Source: Hygrophila difformis
Lineage: Eukaryota > Streptophyta > Magnoliopsida > Lamiales > Acanthaceae
Reading direction: 5' to 3'
DNA: 64,000 bases
Assembly (NCBI GenBank): GCA_030278955.1
Contig: JAOANR010000006.1
Span: forward strand, 13,675,974 to 13,739,973
Of this stretch, positions 22,768 through 35,287 are shown piece by piece. The translations under genes were made by a program, and so were the position numbers. Numbering within the stretch: the stretch's first letter is position 1; the number at the start of each line of letters is the position of its first letter. The notes below the pieces were generated by a model. It ran no database searches. It was given only the letters and a program-made list of their open reading frames with translations, and was not told the origin of the DNA.

Positions 22768-25700
22768 TCAAAGCTGTAATACCAAATCTGGCTGCTGAGA
22801 AGATGATGAACCAGGCGACCCACCAGGAACCGGAACTGGAATTCTGGTGTTCAGGTCATGTGGAACTGATGAAAGGCCATTTCGTGGCTGTTGGGCAAAC
22901 GATGCCTGCAATGAGGATTTCCCAAAACCCCAATGCTCGGTTTCTCCATGTGGATTGAATGCTTTACTTTGTTCAACTGGATATCCCCGTTGCAAGTTCC
23001 TCCAATGCTGGCTCGACTGAGTTGCATCTTGATAGACATGGTTGAAAGGCAACGAAGGGCTTGATGAGGGATCGTTTCTTGGTGTGGGTATGGGTTCCTG
23101 AGTGGCTTGTGAACGGAATGAGGCACCTCCCATCATGGAATGTTGTCCCGGCATGGATAGCGTTGCACTTCCAATGGCAGATTTATCATGCCCAAACATT
23201 CCACCAAACCCATTTCTCTGAGGGTTATGATGCACAGATTTATGCAGGGACGGAAATGGTGTGCTCCAGGGAGAAGCATTACCTTCTACACCTAGCTCAT
23301 TCTGGCGTTTCACATTCCTAACAGCTGCTTCCATCATTCCTACAGTAGGACTGTGAGCAACAGCAGAGCTTAGATCAGAAGTTGAAGGTGTTGTGGGCTT
23401 GTTTGCATTGCCATCACCAGCAGAGCTATTTGATGATTTCTGTTTCTCGGATGAAAAGGAAAATGGCTGTGAAGGTGCACCATCATCACCCACCCAACCG
23501 GGACCGTAACTCACCCCAGGGGGTAAGACGGACTCGATTTTCTTCGATGCAACTCTCCAAGCTACGGGCCCAAGATCTGCAGCAAATCTAGCCAGGCTTC
23601 TTGCATAAGAAAGGGGGTCTTGAAGACCTACCTGTGAGTTCAGACATGCCATTAAACCTGATATCATATCAGATCGCCAAATAGTTCTGTATGTCGATGC
23701 AAAATCTTCAAAAAATTTCAGTGCACTAATAAGTAACATCCGAGAAAGGGTTATTGTCTTGCTAGAATAAAAAGGTGGGACTCTAAACGCAAGCTTTAAG
23801 GTGACTTGTATGACTATTGAAACATCCACGGAGCATTATCATATCAGCATGTCACAAGATACATACCGGCACCAATCTTTGTGTATCTCCAATGGAACTA
23901 GAGAAGAGAGTTGAATCATTGGCAGAAGATCTGGGATGAAACTGCATGTAGGTATCACGCTTGTTTTCATCCACCTTGAAATGCTTTTTCCCATGTTTCA
24001 TGTCAGCCCTTAATATGGATGCTGCTAGTAATAATGGACGAGTTTAATGGTGTCTTTTATGTAATAGATTAAATGTGGACTTTAAAAGTGAATTCAAACC
24101 TGGAAATTCACTGTTCCAGTTAATTGAGCTTTGAGAGTGGTTTTCTCCATTTCTTGACTGGTAGGATGACACATACAGATCACCGGACCGAAACCTATTT
24201 ACTGGAGGCGCCTTTCTTAGGTTGTAAGTGTTGGAACCAGTTTCCTTGTCCTCTCCCCCGTGGAGAGCTGCTCCATCTGATGAAAGCTCAGTGGTAACAC
24301 GATCTATTGGTGATGCTTCAGGAGGCTTCTTCTGGTTCTTGTTTCCAGGGGGCCTGCCCCTCCTGACTACCTTTGGCTGGAGTTCACCATTTTCGCCTTC
24401 ATGCTTTAGATTTTCAAAGTCCCGCTTTGCAAGCTCTTGTATGGATCGCGCCTGATGGAGCCAAATTATTCATATGGGAAGTACAAGGAGAAATATATCG
24501 GAACTGAGAGCAAATTTGCATCCAAACCTGCCTATAGAAGACAGTATTTTGAGCATTGTACTCCATAGCATTTGAGCATAGCAGAAACACATCAGCCTGG
24601 AAAGACGGTGAAAGCACATATGATGTCTATGAAACATAACTACATCAGCATTACAGACACAACTTAAATAAACGATTCATTTCCAGTAGTGAAGAAGAGT
24701 GATTCATAATTTGTAAACAGAACCAGGAAACGTCATCTCTTCAAATCAATACCAAGAAATATCCATATTTCCACAATGAGCAATAATTCCAATACAGATG
24801 CGTAATATATAGACTAAATTATTTCAACCTTGAAATTGAAACCAGAATTCACATAGTTTGAAACCAACCTCTAATTCCTCCAAGTATTTATAAGCTCTGC
24901 TATCAAGTTTCTTCCTTATAGTAGCAAAATCCATAGGTTTCTCAATAATATCTAAATAATCAGGAAGCTGAAAGGAAGATAGTTGTTAGCATCTGTTAAA
25001 TAATACAATATCTCACCACCATCATCAAGATAGAAATAAGAGATCACACCTCATTGAGGTCCACGGGCTCAGAAAATACCCCATGAGTGTCCTTCCTGCA
25101 TTCACATCAATCAATCAATATAACAAAACAAACTAAAATACCCAAAAATAGAATTGCCTATAGAATTAAAGTGTATAGACAATGAATATTTATAAATATA
25201 TAAAAAATTCAAGCTGAAAGAGGGAGGAGACAAGGGAACACACACTTTTGAAGCCTGTCAAGAATGAAGAGCAGCAACTTTTTGTCTGGCAAAGGTGTAG
25301 TGGGACCAGACTCCAATAGCGACACTGCCCAAAAAAAAATTAATTGAATTAGCCAAAATCAGACCAAACCTGATAACCCCATCAATAAAATTTTGCACCA
25401 GAGAATATAATAAGTTCTATAATTATGGTTAGTGATTTGAACCCTGTTGAAGAGAGTACCTGTCCCTTTGGCAGCATTTTTGTCCTGCAAATAGTAATTA
25501 ATCATCATTATTAGCAACACAAAAATTGCTCACTCAATGTTTGTTCAAAAGCTTCAAGAGTGAAGGCCAGAGTAAAGAATGAAAGAACAGCAGTTAATGA
25601 ACAACCCCACCACGATTGCAAGTGAGAAAACAATACTACTGTGCAAGCATAAATTACCAATCCAGATAAGACAAATCAAAACCTTTTTCCAAGGCAACAC

Positions 25701-26591
25701 ATATAAAGTGCAGAGCAATTTAAATACCACATACAAATCAGCAACATAAACCCCTATATAGGAAGAAAGAAAACCCCACCTATGAATGAAATGTGCAGAA
25801 ACTAGAAATATATAAAAATAATTTTATGCAAAATCAGAGATCTATTACAAGGGGGAATAGGAAATAAATAGTCCTATTTTATTGCTCTAACACAACACTC
25901 ATAGATAAGGATGTTGACTTAGTTTCCACAGCACTCTTATCCAGATCTTCGAGAAGTCAGAGAATTCCCTCAAGAAAACACAACGGTATTTTATTCTTTA
26001 ATTTTCTTTTTTTAATGTTTTCGCGCGAAAACCCAAAAGCCCCTTCAAATCAAAATCACAAGAATAGTTTTCCAGAAAACTCCCAAAATTGGAAATTTCA
26101 CTTTCAGAAAAAAGTTGCCAAAATCTTGGTAACGGACAATGAAGTTTCAATTTCAAATTCTTCCCCCAATTTCCAAAACTCAGACAAAAGAAGGAAGAAA
26201 ATTACTCCACAACAACCTGAACAGAAGCAGCGTCGTCAGATCCGCCATCGACGGCATTGATCTTGCGTTTCTTGGTAATCCTGTCCCGATCCTCGGACTC
26301 TGAGTCGGAACCCGATGCTCCCAAATCGGAATCGGAGCCAGACCCGGAATTCTGCTGATCAAATTGAGGCAGACGCACAACTAATTTGACCTTCTTCTCC
26401 ATCCGGTCGTCGTCATCGTCGAATTCCCCAGTAAAATTAGGGTTCCGGGGGGCGGATCGGCGGAGGGGGGAATATCCATTAATGGGTTTAGGAGGGATTA
26501 GGGAGGTTTTGGGAGGACGGCCCTTCTTCTTCTTGGTCTTCATGAGGGCTGTAGGCATTGGTGCAGTTGATGATGATGATGCCTTACCCAT
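22768..26591 (-). CDS. BRD-type bromodomain protein, SWI/SNF (BAS) subunit
   Basis: Nine minus-strand exons: 26591-26217, 25484-25460, 25324-25246, 25095-25050, 24967-24869, 24596-24528, 24451-24100, 24024-23867 and 23631-22768. They sum to 2067 bases, 688 residues, in frame throughout with GT-AG introns. The N-terminus is basic (KTKKKKGRPP, AT-hook-like) then acidic and Ser-rich. The bromodomain follows: LPDKKLLLFILDRLQKKD, PVDLNELPDYLDIIEKPMDF, and FLLCSNAMEYNAQNTVFYRQ with the acetyl-lysine-contacting Asn. A second GRPPGNKN motif and the conserved C-terminal SYARSLARFAADLGPVAWR block complete it. This matches plant BRD1/BRD2/BRD13, subunits of BRM-containing SWI/SNF complexes, which read acetylated histones in the nucleus. 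Arabidopsis At1g20670 is the positional counterpart. Confidence 0.92.
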
Positions 26592-27765
26592 TGCTTTCGC
26601 CTTTGGAGGGGACCCTGTTTTTCTTTTTCAATTAGTATTTCTTTTTTCGTTTTCCAATTTTTCGCTCTTTTACTGTACGACATTTTCTAAAAAAAAATAT
26701 GTATTCGAAATGATAAATATGTAGGGTTGGATTATCACCACGTGGACGGATGTTATGGAAAAGGTTGCGTGCATCTATGTTTTACTCCACTTTTAAATTA
26801 TTTTATGTAGGCCGGTTTAGTGTATAATTTTTATTGGCCATTTCTTTCACACTACAATTTTTGTTTTTGAAAGTAGATAGAAGTAGTAATTGATAGTACT
26901 AATAGCTTAGCGTTTGTTGTTTGGATTTTGGAAGTTAAATGAATAGTAAAGATAATTTTAAATTGGGATAATTTTAATTAATGATGTTTGACGATATACT
27001 TTAATTTTAGAGTTATATATTGAAGTTTGAAAAAGCAAAAAGTTGGGAATAAGAGAGTTCAAAGTTTATTGTTTTTAATTATGAGCATTTCCATATATAT
27101 TTAATATCTATGTTTTTTTTTTAATGTTGAACAATACAATTTTTACAAAGTCAATAATGGGGAAAGTGCATAAGATTAAAAGACAAAAAATGAATAGGAT
27201 TCCAATTAACAAATATTCAAAAATCTAAATTAATTTAAATGGTTTTGTATAATACGAGGATTTAATGTAGCGGTTAAGTTTTTCGATTTCCAACTTTATA
27301 ATTAGAAGTTAATTTTTTGTAATTTGTATGATTTGAATTCTCACGCTCATGTGTGGACACCCGATTATCAATATTTTTTAAAAAATGGTCATCAACTAAA
27401 GTCACATTCAACTATTCAAGTCCTTATACATATGCAAAACTATCCTTCAAATTTTCATCACCTCAAAAACTTCCGAAAGTATTCGAAATTACGTTGATTA
27501 CCATTGAAAATATTTTTGAAAAATTAAAATCAAAACCTAATAGTAAGTTCATTTTAATTGTGAAATACTACATTAACTAACTTTATTTACTTGGCACGTG
27601 TTGACATAATATTTTTATATGGATATTGTATAAACACGTGTAAGGCCCATCTTCCGTTTGCAATTTATGATCAACTTTTAAGTTTTATTTTATAATTATA
27701 AGCTGAAAAATATAAATATGTTTGTTAGTAGTGATGTTGGTAAATGATTGGCTTTGCTTATTTAA

Positions 27766-28032
27766 TACTCCCTCTGTCCCATTTAACTTGTCTTGTTTCA
27801 CTTTTGCACACAATCCAATGCACTTTTTCAACTGTTAATATCTCAAAATATGTACAATGAAAATTTTTGCAAAATATATATTATAAAACTACATGATCAT
27901 ACGATTCTAACAAGACCCAACTCGACTATTTTTCTCTAAATATATACTTGTGATAAAGTTGAGTCAAAGCTGAACAATGAACAGTGTAAAAAAAAAGTCA
28001 AACAGGACAAGTGTGGTGGGACGGATGGAGTA
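27766..28032. mobile_element. Stowaway-like MITE
   Basis: Terminal inverted repeats TACTCCCTCTGTCCCATTTA and GTGGGACGGATGGAGTA, with inner CTTGTCTTGTTT opposed by AAACAGGACAAG. TA flanks. Confidence 0.85.
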
Positions 28033-28133
28033 CTCCATATTTCGGCATTTTTACTTATCGCCTCCGCTGGCCTTGTATTTGCCTAGTTTCTTAAGCCTAC
28101 AAGACATCCCACGATATTGTTACAGATTTATAA

Positions 28134-28327
28134 TACTCCCTCCGTTCCATCCCAAGTGTCTTGTTACTGTTGGGCACGGGAATTAAAGTAGAGTTGGTTT
28201 GTGAGTATATGGTGGGGTCCACGTAGTTGTTGGAGGGGAAAATTATTTCTATTTATAGAAAGAAGATATTTGTAATGGGACATCCAAAAATAGTAAGTAG
28301 GACATTTGGAATGGGACGGAGGGAGTA
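28134..28327. mobile_element. Stowaway MITE
   Basis: 194 bases with near-perfect inverted ends TACTCCCTCCGTTCCATCCC and GGAATGGGACGGAGGGAGTA, TA flanks, and inner AAGTGTCTTG opposed by AGGACATTTG. Confidence 0.9.
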
Positions 28328-28824
28328 ATACAAACAAGTGGCAGCATACATTCATATGCTATACTAAAACTTGTTAAGAACAAATAATATGTACAATTCA
28401 ATTGTTATACATAGTAGTAGTAATAGTAAACAAACTAAGAGTCTATCTACAGTCAGATTTTATATTTATAAGTGTAGTATATAATTTAACAGTAACTTTC
28501 ACTTTAATAAGGGAGAAATACAGTGTATAATGATGCAGTATGGTTCTTGTGCTGGGAGTTCATTCTCCAGTATATACTGCTTTAAATCTTAACCATTGAA
28601 TCTTATTTTATATTAAATGGATGGTTTTGATTTTATAAGGATATAAATGTAATTTGCATATATATAGTGTTTATTTATATTTATTTTATTTTAATATATT
28701 TATGATTTTGCAGGTAATTATTATACTTTTGCAGGTAATTATTATCTGACAAAAGGTCTAGAATTTCGTGCAAAACCCCATGTTATACAATGCATTGAGT
28801 GAAATATTCTCTCTCGTATAATAA

Positions 28825-29210
28825 CCATTCTGTTTTCTTAAGTGCAACATTCTGTCTTATATATATTACAACCATTCCATATAACCATTCTGTTTACATA
28901 AGTCCAACATTCTGTCTCATATTACAACCATTCCATATAACAATCATTCTGTTTTCCTAAGTCCAATATTCTGTCTCATATTACAACCATTCTGTTTTCC
29001 TAAGTCCAATATTCTGTCTCATAAGTGAAACAGAATGTCATTTTGAATGAAGACATATTTCAAAACAGACTGTTAATATATTGAAAACAGAATGTTTATG
29101 TACTCCAAACAGAATGTCTATATATTTCCAACATAATGTAAAAAAACTCAGAACAGAATGGTAAAACATATCAAACAGAATGTTGACATATTCCGAAACA
29201 GAATGTTAAA
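28825..29210. repeat. Palindromic array of ATTCTGT / ACAGAAT units
   Basis: From 28825 to about 29016 the motif ATTCTGT occurs eight times in one orientation, with alternating spacing of about 22 and 38 bases and shared phrases (TTACAACCATT, TAAGTCCAA). From 29028 to about 29205 its complement ACAGAAT recurs six or more times, plus decayed versions. The whole is a large imperfect inverted repeat of short units. Confidence 0.75.
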
Positions 29211-29234
29211 TAATATACTCTAATATTTTGTCTC

Positions 29235-29475
29235 GAAATATGTTACATTCTCTATTGTTCATTGGACAACTTTTATTCCAATTTTCATCATAGTTATACA
29301 AGTTAAAATATAGTCAAGTGAGATCTTATTATATTCGTTTCATCTTGTAGTTTTTAAATATCCAAGTTTTAGAATTTTTATTTGTACTAAAATTGAGTTA
29401 TTATTGATTTAAAATGTGAATTGAACAACGTGCACTGTGGGTCCGTAGCAAAGATTTAAAAATGGAGGAAGCATG
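29235..29475. mobile_element. Decayed Stowaway-like MITE
   Basis: The interior (CATAGTTATACAAGTTAAAA, AAAATGTGAATTGAAC, CTGTGGGTCCGTAG) is that of the 18358 and 33443 elements. The right end AAAATGGAGGAAG is kept; the left end is eroded. Confidence 0.7.
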
Positions 29476-30735
29476 AGAAAAGAATTATTAAGTGAAGAAA
29501 GTAATCATTAGTATAATTTTATACTATTTTAATTTAAAAGGTGCAATGACAAATTTATCCCTGCAATCAATATTAACCATTGATTTAGTTTTGGATCCAA
29601 TGGTTATAAACCACCCCAGTACATGCTGTGCCAGCATGGGAGCCCTTTCGATAATGATGAGAGAATGCACACTGTTGGGATGGCGCCATCAAGTTGAAAT
29701 GGATCAGCTCAGGAAGATCTGCGCAGGCAGAAGATATGGGAATATGGGATTTTGATGGGGCGATTGGTGAGGCAGGGAGATTTATAGGCACTCTTCACGC
29801 CCATTAAGGGGCTGCATCTCAGCCGCCCGACACAGGTCCAATCAAAACCTAAGTTTTACTAATATATGCCGTCAGTAATTTTTACTACTTTTCTAGCTGT
29901 ATATTTAGTTCTAACGAGCCATATTCCACCCGGCGGTGGGAATTCCTAGCGCGGGATTGTTGTAGATGTACATTAATTCTTATACTACTATGTAATTTGT
30001 ACAATATGTTGGCCACAATTCATTATTTGTTCAATTGGAAATGGAATTCATCAATTCATATATGTGAATTATATGCATATCTGTGGTGATCTGTGGTGAT
30101 CGTTGAGTTTGTGTCCGGTGATTTGGGAGGTTCCTTGTTTGGGCTCTGGGCATATATTGATTCAAGATTCAGGAGAATTATCACGAATTAGGCATGGGCA
30201 TATACATATATCCCATTATCCGGTTATTGACCCCTTCGGCAGCCTTTCTACAGACTACAGCAAAAAGGAGACCGGCCAATTTTCAGTGTCTCAATACAAA
30301 CATGGGCCTAACCACTAGATTAATGGAACAATACCAACAGATAGAATAATCAAAACCCTTGTACTACGTACAGGCACAACACCATAGAGCAACCTAGAGA
30401 AGCACGAAGAAACAAGACAAAAAGAGCGAGAAACAACAATTAAAGGAGCTTGATAAAAACAGGCTAAAAATAAGTATGGAAGAACTAGTATTTAGTTTAA
30501 AACTGCAATGACAAGAACATATGCAACAACGAGTTGACGAAAGGTATATAGTTAAACCTCAAATCATAAAACCACTTTCTTCATGTCAGCAGTCAAGGGC
30601 AACATCCGGCATATCCCATAAGTTGACCGCAACTATGTAGATATACAATATAAAAGTCACGAAATTAACACAAACTGTCATCGAGGGTCAAACTGTTGTT
30701 CATCAGTCATCACTAGAGAACTTGTGTGACAGCAT

Positions 30736-32322
30736 TTAATCATCGTCTTCCTCCTGCATCAGGATTGGGAAAGGTGTATTATTAACATGGACGGTCATAA
30801 AAGCAAAAGGCAGGTATTGTAATAGAATAATATGCGCCATAAAGCAACTGACCCCACTGCCCTCCTCATCTTCATCGTGAACCTCTGATTTTGACTTGTC
30901 AGACTCTTCATCAGCACCTCCACTCTGCTGAAATTGGAAAAGGATAGCTCAGACAATAGAAATTACCAATGGATATGAATATTTATTTGCTATGGTAGAC
31001 AGTATATAGTGTGGCAGTGGCATCTGGATTACCAATTTTTTGTTGTAGGCTTCCATTTTCCGTTCATATTCTTCCTTGCGTTGCTCTGCTATTTCCACAA
31101 ATGGAGCTTTCTCCTATTGTTCATAATTTACATTTCAAAAGAGAATTTAAAAGGGGAATCCAGATGCAGAAACAGTAGGGCTTAAACTTAGTACTCCTAT
31201 AAGATTTACCTCATCACTCATTGACTTCCACTCCCCACCACCAGCTTTGCCAACCTGCAGTAACCCCATAAAGTGTATAGATATCAAAAACAACACTTGG
31301 AAACAAAATTATGAATTAAAATAAGGCAACTCACAGCAGCAACAGATTTGTTGTTGGGATGTTTTTCCTTGTACTCCTTCCTGAAGCCTTCCCTGCAATC
31401 ATCAAGTTATTAGAGGACAGGACACTATATAAGGGTGTAGCGTTGGATGATAAAATCAAACAAGGAGATGGATGCGCGAGGTAAAATCAACAGCAGCATA
31501 CATGAATACAAAGAAAGCACTTGGTGGCCTCTTCGGCTTGTTTGGGTCCTTTGCTTTCTTCTCCTTCTTAGTCGTCTTCTTCACAGCAAGCCTAGTATTT
31601 CCACCATTTGTTGCATTCAAAAATCATAAATATATAGGCATGAAAATAAAAAATACATTGACTTGCAGATCTATTCCATACTTAGCTCAGTTTGCTGTTC
31701 CATTAAACAAAATAATGAAAACCGGAAAGAAAATTAAGATAAAATGAAGGCAAAAAAAAATGATACGACTGCAGAGATATTTGAAGGTTGACTTTCCAAT
31801 AATCTCAGTTCATAAAAGCTTTTAAAAAGTTGTTTTAGCTAAACATAAAAGCTTTTAAAAAGTTGAGAGTACTTGAGGCAAAACACACACACACACACAC
31901 ACACACAAAAACAAAGAAAAGAAAAAGCTCGCAAAAAAATGCGCGCGCACACAGAGACATCAGGCAACAACTAAGAGACGTTTTAGAAAATAATTTACAA
32001 TACTTCATAGTAGAAGGCGTTGAAGAAAAACAAGAAGCAGATATTAAAAAATAGTAAATAAATAAAACTAACCAAACAGATCTTAACTCTAAGTCTCAAA
32101 GATTCAACGCAGTTTCTTCGGATAACGCATAAAAATTCCAATATCACCAGCAAATTAAATAAAATTAAAAACTCAATAAACCTCAACCATGCCTACCTCA
32201 CAAAATAAACAAAAATAAAAAAAACAAAAATGTAAACATCGAAAAATTTAAACACGCGAGGAGCACATCGCTCACCTGCTATCGGCTGTCCTCGAATCCG
32301 CTTTGGACTTTCCTCCTTTCAT
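30736..32322 (-). CDS. HMGB-type high mobility group chromatin protein
   Basis: Seven coding exons on the minus strand: 32322-32276, 31591-31502, 31392-31335, 31254-31210, 31113-31033, 30927-30853 and 30753-30736. They sum to 414 bases, 137 residues. Domain order is a Lys-rich N-terminus (VKKTTKKEKKAK), one HMG box (DPNKPKRPPSAFFVFMEGFR... VGKAGGGEWKSMS ... YERKMEAYNKK) and an acidic tail (HDEDEEGSGEEDDD). This is the plant HMGB1/2/3 layout; these nuclear proteins bend DNA and assist transcription and remodelling. The sixth exon starts at a CAGCAG acceptor, so the residue Gln may be optional. An intron sits in the 5' untranslated region (donor 32419-32418, acceptor immediately before the ATG). 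Position matches Arabidopsis HMGB2/HMGB3 (At1g20693/At1g20696). Confidence 0.93.
31883..31908. repeat. (CA)n microsatellite in an HMGB intron
   Basis: About 13 CA units in the intron between coding exons 1 and 2, followed by a short GCGCGCAC stretch. Confidence 0.9.
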
Positions 32323-32560
32323 CTGAAAAACACCAACAAATTAAACTAAGGACAACCGGAATCGCGGAAATAGAAAATCAAACAGAAGATAACAACAAAT
32401 CCGCGAAGGTGAAGTTTACCTCAAACAGGAAGTGAGGATTGCAGGGTTGAGTTTTTACTTGATTTCCGCGAGCGTTTACAAAAGAGGTAGGCGGTCGGTT
32501 TGAGAGAAAAATTTTGAAATTCGAGGTTTGAAATTGGGGATCCAGCGACTGCGTGGTTGT

Positions 32561-32568
32561 ATTTATAG
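32561..32568 (-). promoter_or_regulatory. Candidate TATA box of the HMGB gene
   Basis: On the minus strand the sequence reads CTATAAAT, about 140 bases upstream of the 5' untranslated exon's donor and 240 bases before the ATG. The distance suits a 5' exon from about 32535 to 32420. Confidence 0.55.
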
Positions 32569-33260
32569 ACGTGTGTACGTGCGTGCGAACCGTTTTCCTC
32601 TGTGCCCAGGTACTTTCTAGATTAGGGCTCTTTCCGATTGGGTCCGGCCCAATATGACATATGCGGTAGATTCAGTCCAACTTCACGCTGGGTTTGGATC
32701 AATTAATATTATTGGGCCTTCTCTATTTAATAGGAGTAATACTACATCCCTGAAAGTGAAATATTTAATTTTTTTCACTGTTTATTATTAATTTTTAATT
32801 CACGTTTATATAATAGTTATAGAAAAAAATATATATATTCAAGTGAGATCTTATTAGAATCGTCTCCTCTTATATTTTTAGAATATTAAATTTTTATAAT
32901 TTTTACTTGTACACAACATAAGTTATTCATTATTAAAAATATACATTGGATTGCGTGAGCAGAGTACATATTACAGATTCATGAAAACAAAAGAAATATG
33001 TGATTTAAAAAGCCCCTTATCCAGTAGTTTTGACTATGTGATAACCAACATATAAGTTCTCCCTTAATTTTGACTATGTGGTACCAACATATATAGTATA
33101 CGGTATTAAAACTCTAAATGTGTGGTAATCAAACTTTAGATGTGTGATATTCAATTATGAATGTGGTACCAAATGTGACATGTGGGTAACCAAACTCATT
33201 ATGTGTGATAACCAAAAATAAGAATATGTAGTAATCAATACTGAGACTAAGTGGTAATTA

Positions 33261-33428
33261 GAGGGTGTTTGGATAAGCTGCAGAAAAATGAATTATCTGC
33301 TTATTGCGTTTTCAAAATGTAAATAATCAGTTTAACCGCTAAAAAAATGTGCTACAAACTTAAATATTTACGTTTTGAAAACGCAATAATCAAATAATCT
33401 ATTTTATATTGCCAACCCAAACATCCTC
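33261..33428. mobile_element. Tourist-like MITE (TTA target duplication)
   Basis: 168 bases with ends GAGGGTGTTTGGATAAG and CCAACCCAAACATCCTC, flanked by TTA at 33258-33260 and 33429-33431. Two internal copies of AAAACG/GCAATAA phrases are inverted. Absent from the equivalent place in unit 2 near 35200. Confidence 0.8.
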
Positions 33429-33442
33429 TTAATCTAAAATAC

Positions 33443-33707
33443 TACTCCCTCCGTTTTTTTTTTGTTTGCTACGGACCCACGCATCACGCAGTCCAATGTA
33501 CATTTTAAATCAGTAATAACTCAAGTTTGGTACAAGTAAAAATTCTAAAAGTTCGATATTTAAAAACTACAAGACGAGACGAATCTAACAAGATCTCAAT
33601 TGACTATATTTTAACTTGAATAACTATGATAAAACTTCAAGTCAAAGTGATTGTGTGAATAGCGCCAAATTCTCCAACGTAGCTATCATTTAAAAACGGG
33701 GGGAGTA
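33443..33707. mobile_element. Stowaway-like MITE
   Basis: Ends TACTCCCTCCGTTTTT and AAAAACGGGGGGAGTA with TA flanks; interior of the shared family (ACGGACCCACGCATCACGCA, CAGTAATAACTCAAGTTTGG). Confidence 0.85.
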
Positions 33708-34403
33708 TGTGATACCCAATAAACAGACATAAAATGTGACAATGAATATACAATTTATTAAGTAATTAAATTTTTGTAGGAAAAGTGAGACTTTGACTCC
33801 ACAAAATATTTTTTGGAGGGCCATAACTCTAATTTTCCTTTTTTAAATTTGAAACAAGATTTTGGATGCAATATCTTTTAAGTGGATTTGAAGTATTTGT
33901 TAAGGCAGGTTAAGTGCCCCTACCAAAAAATACGAATTAATGATGAAAAACTTTAGAGTCTAAACAAAATCGATTAGGCTCCATTATTATACAATTTTTT
34001 TAGGTCAATATTCTTTCACAAGTTTTATTTTTTTTTTATTTTTTTGGAAAAAAAACCCTCTAACCTCCTAAATTGGATGAATTTTTTCATTTTTTTTCTT
34101 TTGGCGGAAGAGTCTTACAAGGTAGGGAAACAAAATGAAAAAACAATGAAGAACAGAATAAGCATGCATCAACGGACACAAGGGAATCATGTTCCCGCCA
34201 TGTCATTCCATTTTCAGTTTTGAGTGCCTCAAATCCCTTATCCATTTGTTAAAAATAAATAAACAAATACACAAGTGAAAATAAAGAACTAAACTACTTT
34301 AAAAATTGATGAAACTTATATCTGAAGAAAATATCTGTAAAAAAAATTAACAAGAGCAAAGATTTTAATATATTTATTGTTAAATATCAATACAAATTAT
34401 AAG

Positions 34404-34910
34404 TGTTAGAATATTCTAGAGAAGAAAGTAATATAATTATTTAGAATGCATTAGAATACTCTAGAATTAATATTAATATTAATTTCCTAAAAATATCTAG
34501 ATTTATTTATAATAATCTAGAAACCTTGGCCACCCTATAAATAGGGGTGAGCCCCTTCATTTGTGTAGTGTGAAGAAGAGTTGAGTGGTGAAGAGTTGTG
34601 TAGAGAGTTAAGTAAAGGTGTGAGTGGAGGTGTGAGTTGTGAGCGGGTGAGTTCTCTTGTAATTGAGTTTTGTATTTATAAAAGTGTTGTGTTTGTTTAA
34701 GTCTATCAGTTAAGCCTTGGTTTGTTAATTTCTTAGTGCACTTGCATTAGTTATATGGTCGGCCCTGCCGCCTAACTAATATATGGTCAGTTATACCGTC
34801 TAATGATATATGGTCGGCTCTGCCGCCTAAGTATCCTTGTGCACTAAGAATTTTAGTTAAAGACTAACCAACATTAAAGTGTTGGTGTTGTGTGAGTGAA
34901 TTGTCATGGA
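34404..34910 (+). mobile_element. Solo LTR, family 1
   Basis: Starts TGTTAGAATATTCTAGAG and ends near TTGTCA, giving TG...CA ends of about 507 bases. A TATA-like CTATAAATAGGGG lies at 34535-34547 and is followed by a transcribed-like leader. A related copy in reverse orientation sits at 45417-45841. Three imperfect 28-base units (ATATGGTCGGCCCTGCCGCC type) lie at about 34752-34838. No internal region or partner LTR was seen; flanking 5-bp repeats are not evident. Confidence 0.65.
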
Positions 34911-35287
34911 TTTCAGTCCAACTTCACTAACGCTTGGGCCTTCTCTATTTCATTTTTGATTTAAAAAGCCCCTTCTCACAAACTTAGATCATAATTTCGA
35001 CTATGTGATAATCATTATTTAAACCATATGGTTTCGAACTCTAAATATATCTGTTAATCAAATTTTGATGTGTGATATCCAATATATTATGAATGCGGTA
35101 ATCAATATACCAAGTGTGGAATGTGGTAACCAAACTCTATATGTGTGGTAACCAAAAATAAGAATTTGTGGTAGTCAATAATGAGACTAAATGATAATTA
35201 ATTAACATACATAGAATGTGATAACTAATACATTAAGAATGTGGTAACCAAATAACAATAAATATATAATTTATTAAGTAATTAAAC

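Larger units (their letters stand above)
26592..30735. other. Intergenic region between bromodomain and HMGB genes
   Basis: No supported gene over 4 kb. It holds three MITEs (27766, 28134, 29235), a palindromic ATTCTGT array (28825-29210), and spacer. Short frames at 29492-29755 and 30103-30318 resemble no family I know, though the sequence there is less AT-rich and could be an exon or pseudogene scrap. Confidence 0.5.
32668..34400. repeat. Noncoding duplicated block, unit 1
   Basis: Shares ordered similarity with 34911-36900: TTCAGTCCAACTTCAC, TGGGCCTTCTCTATTT, a degenerate minisatellite of ATGTGTGGTAACCAA-like units (33030-33250), GAGACTTTGACTCCACAAAA, TTTTTTGGAGGGCCATAAC, and GATGAAACTTATATCTGAAG. 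Unit 1 carries its own Tourist-like and Stowaway insertions. No gene. Confidence 0.8.

Noticed and set aside
22749..23591. Several plus-strand frames opposite the bromodomain gene
   Set aside because: They are antisense shadows of the last exon, with no family features of their own.
29492..29755. 87-codon frame with CCASMGALSIMM and LLGWRHQVEMDQ
   Set aside because: The codon-like stretch is suggestive, but I recognise no family, and no flanking exon could be joined.
31447..31747. Plus-strand frames with hydrophobic segments over the HMGB gene
   Set aside because: Antisense to the HMG-box exon and its intron; composition follows the opposite strand.
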